Positions 4,744 to 5,037 of a stretch of DNA of 5,037 nucleotides are shown here, one piece after another; position 1 is the stretch's first letter; the number at the start of each line of letters is the position of its first letter. Position numbers and translations under genes: made by a program. Source of the DNA: an archaeon (GTDB lineage Archaea > Thermoproteota > Nitrososphaeria > Nitrososphaerales > Nitrosopumilaceae). The stretch lies in contig SBBK01000046.1 of NCBI GenBank assembly GCA_005240025.1, positions 1 through 5,037 on the forward strand. Reading direction: 5' to 3'. A model generated the notes under the pieces. It saw nothing but the letters and a program-made list of their open reading frames with translations, had not been told where the DNA came from and ran no database searches.

Positions 4744-5037
4744 ATGATTGAAAACGAAAACACCTGGGCAAAATCAGTCAAATCAGGTATGGCAGATGTC
4801 TTTCACAGAAGATTCGATCTGGCATTGGACGATCTAAAAGATGAGTCTGGCAAGACCTATCCACTACTCATTGGAGGAAAGGAAATACACTCTGACAAGC
4901 TTTTCGAGGTGCGATCACCTTCTGATACCAGAATGGTCCTGGGCAAATTTCCACTTGCAACAAAAGAACAGACAGAGCAGGCAATAGCATCGGCAAAAAA
5001 AGCATTCCCGGAATGGAGCCGGACCACATATCAGGAC
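4744..5037 (+). CDS. Aldehyde dehydrogenase, probably 1-pyrroline-5-carboxylate dehydrogenase-like (N-terminal 98 residues)
   Basis: The frame opens at ATG 4744 and runs off the right edge without a stop. The visible part is the N-terminus of the NAD(P)-dependent aldehyde dehydrogenase superfamily: a 40-residue helical leader (FDLALDDLKDESGKTYP), the strand LLIGGKEI (41-48), the FEVRSPSDTRMVLG block (54-67) and the helix beginning ATKEQTEQAIASAKKAFPEW (72-91). The long leader that ends in Gly-Lys-x-Tyr-Pro before the Ile-Gly-Gly-Lys strand is typical of the P5C dehydrogenase (RocA/PutA C-terminal) branch, which turns glutamate semialdehyde into glutamate in proline breakdown. The catalytic Cys and Glu lie outside the window, so subfamily and activity cannot be confirmed. 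It is likely cytoplasmic and transcribed from its own promoter just upstream. Confidence 0.85.
   Translation, partial: MIENENTWAKSVKSGMADVFHRRFDLALDDLKDESGKTYPLLIGGKEIHSDKLFEVRSPSDTRMVLGKFPLATKEQTEQAIASAKKAFPEWSRTTYQD

Noticed and set aside
1204..5037. A proline or hydroxy-acid pathway made of the FAD oxidase and the P5C-dehydrogenase-like gene.
   Set aside because: The FAD enzyme belongs to the GlcD type and not to proline dehydrogenase, and four unrelated features with separate promoters lie between them.
1..5037. tRNA, rRNA, CRISPR arrays, insertion sequences, integrase sites or phage genes.
   Set aside because: No cloverleaf, repeat-spacer pattern, terminal repeats or transposase/integrase motifs were seen on either strand.

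Overview
The window looks like the chromosome of an ammonia-oxidising archaeon (class Nitrososphaeria, Nitrosopumilales-like). This is inferred from several signs: a secreted Kelch propeller ending in a PEF-type C-terminal anchor close to the PEFG-CTERM signal of these archaea, a secreted YHYH-domain protein, tight spacing, A/T-rich TATA-like boxes about 25-30 bases before start codons, no Shine-Dalgarno sequences (suggesting mostly leaderless mRNAs), and many AAA lysine codons. By eye the GC content is near 40 percent; it was not computed. The genus cannot be fixed from the sequence alone.

Layout from left to right. (1) The 3' end of an endonuclease V gene (+). (2) A Kelch-repeat protein (-) whose 3' end overlaps the endonuclease gene tail-to-tail by 27 bases. 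(3) A 55-base divergent promoter region with an A/T-rich core usable on both strands. (4) A GlcD/D-lactate dehydrogenase-type FAD-linked oxidase (+). (5) A secreted YHYH-domain protein with a striking lysine-rich linker (+, GTG start). (6) A GNAT acetyltransferase whose TTG start overlaps the YHYH stop by four bases, so the two are probably translationally coupled. (7) A short region of interleaved inverted repeats. (8) A 43-residue zinc-finger-like miniprotein (+). (9) The first 98 codons of a P5C-dehydrogenase-like aldehyde dehydrogenase (+), cut by the window edge.

Most of this is ordinary core or housekeeping gene content, with no mobile element, CRISPR array, tRNA or rRNA visible and no gene-free stretch above 55 bases. 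The least understood pieces are the YHYH-GNAT pair, the two-lobed GNAT itself, the miniprotein with its repeat-rich promoter, and the Kelch protein with a non-canonical sorting signal. None of them amounts to a clearly new multi-gene system. The YHYH-GNAT coupling is the most testable candidate for an undescribed functional link.
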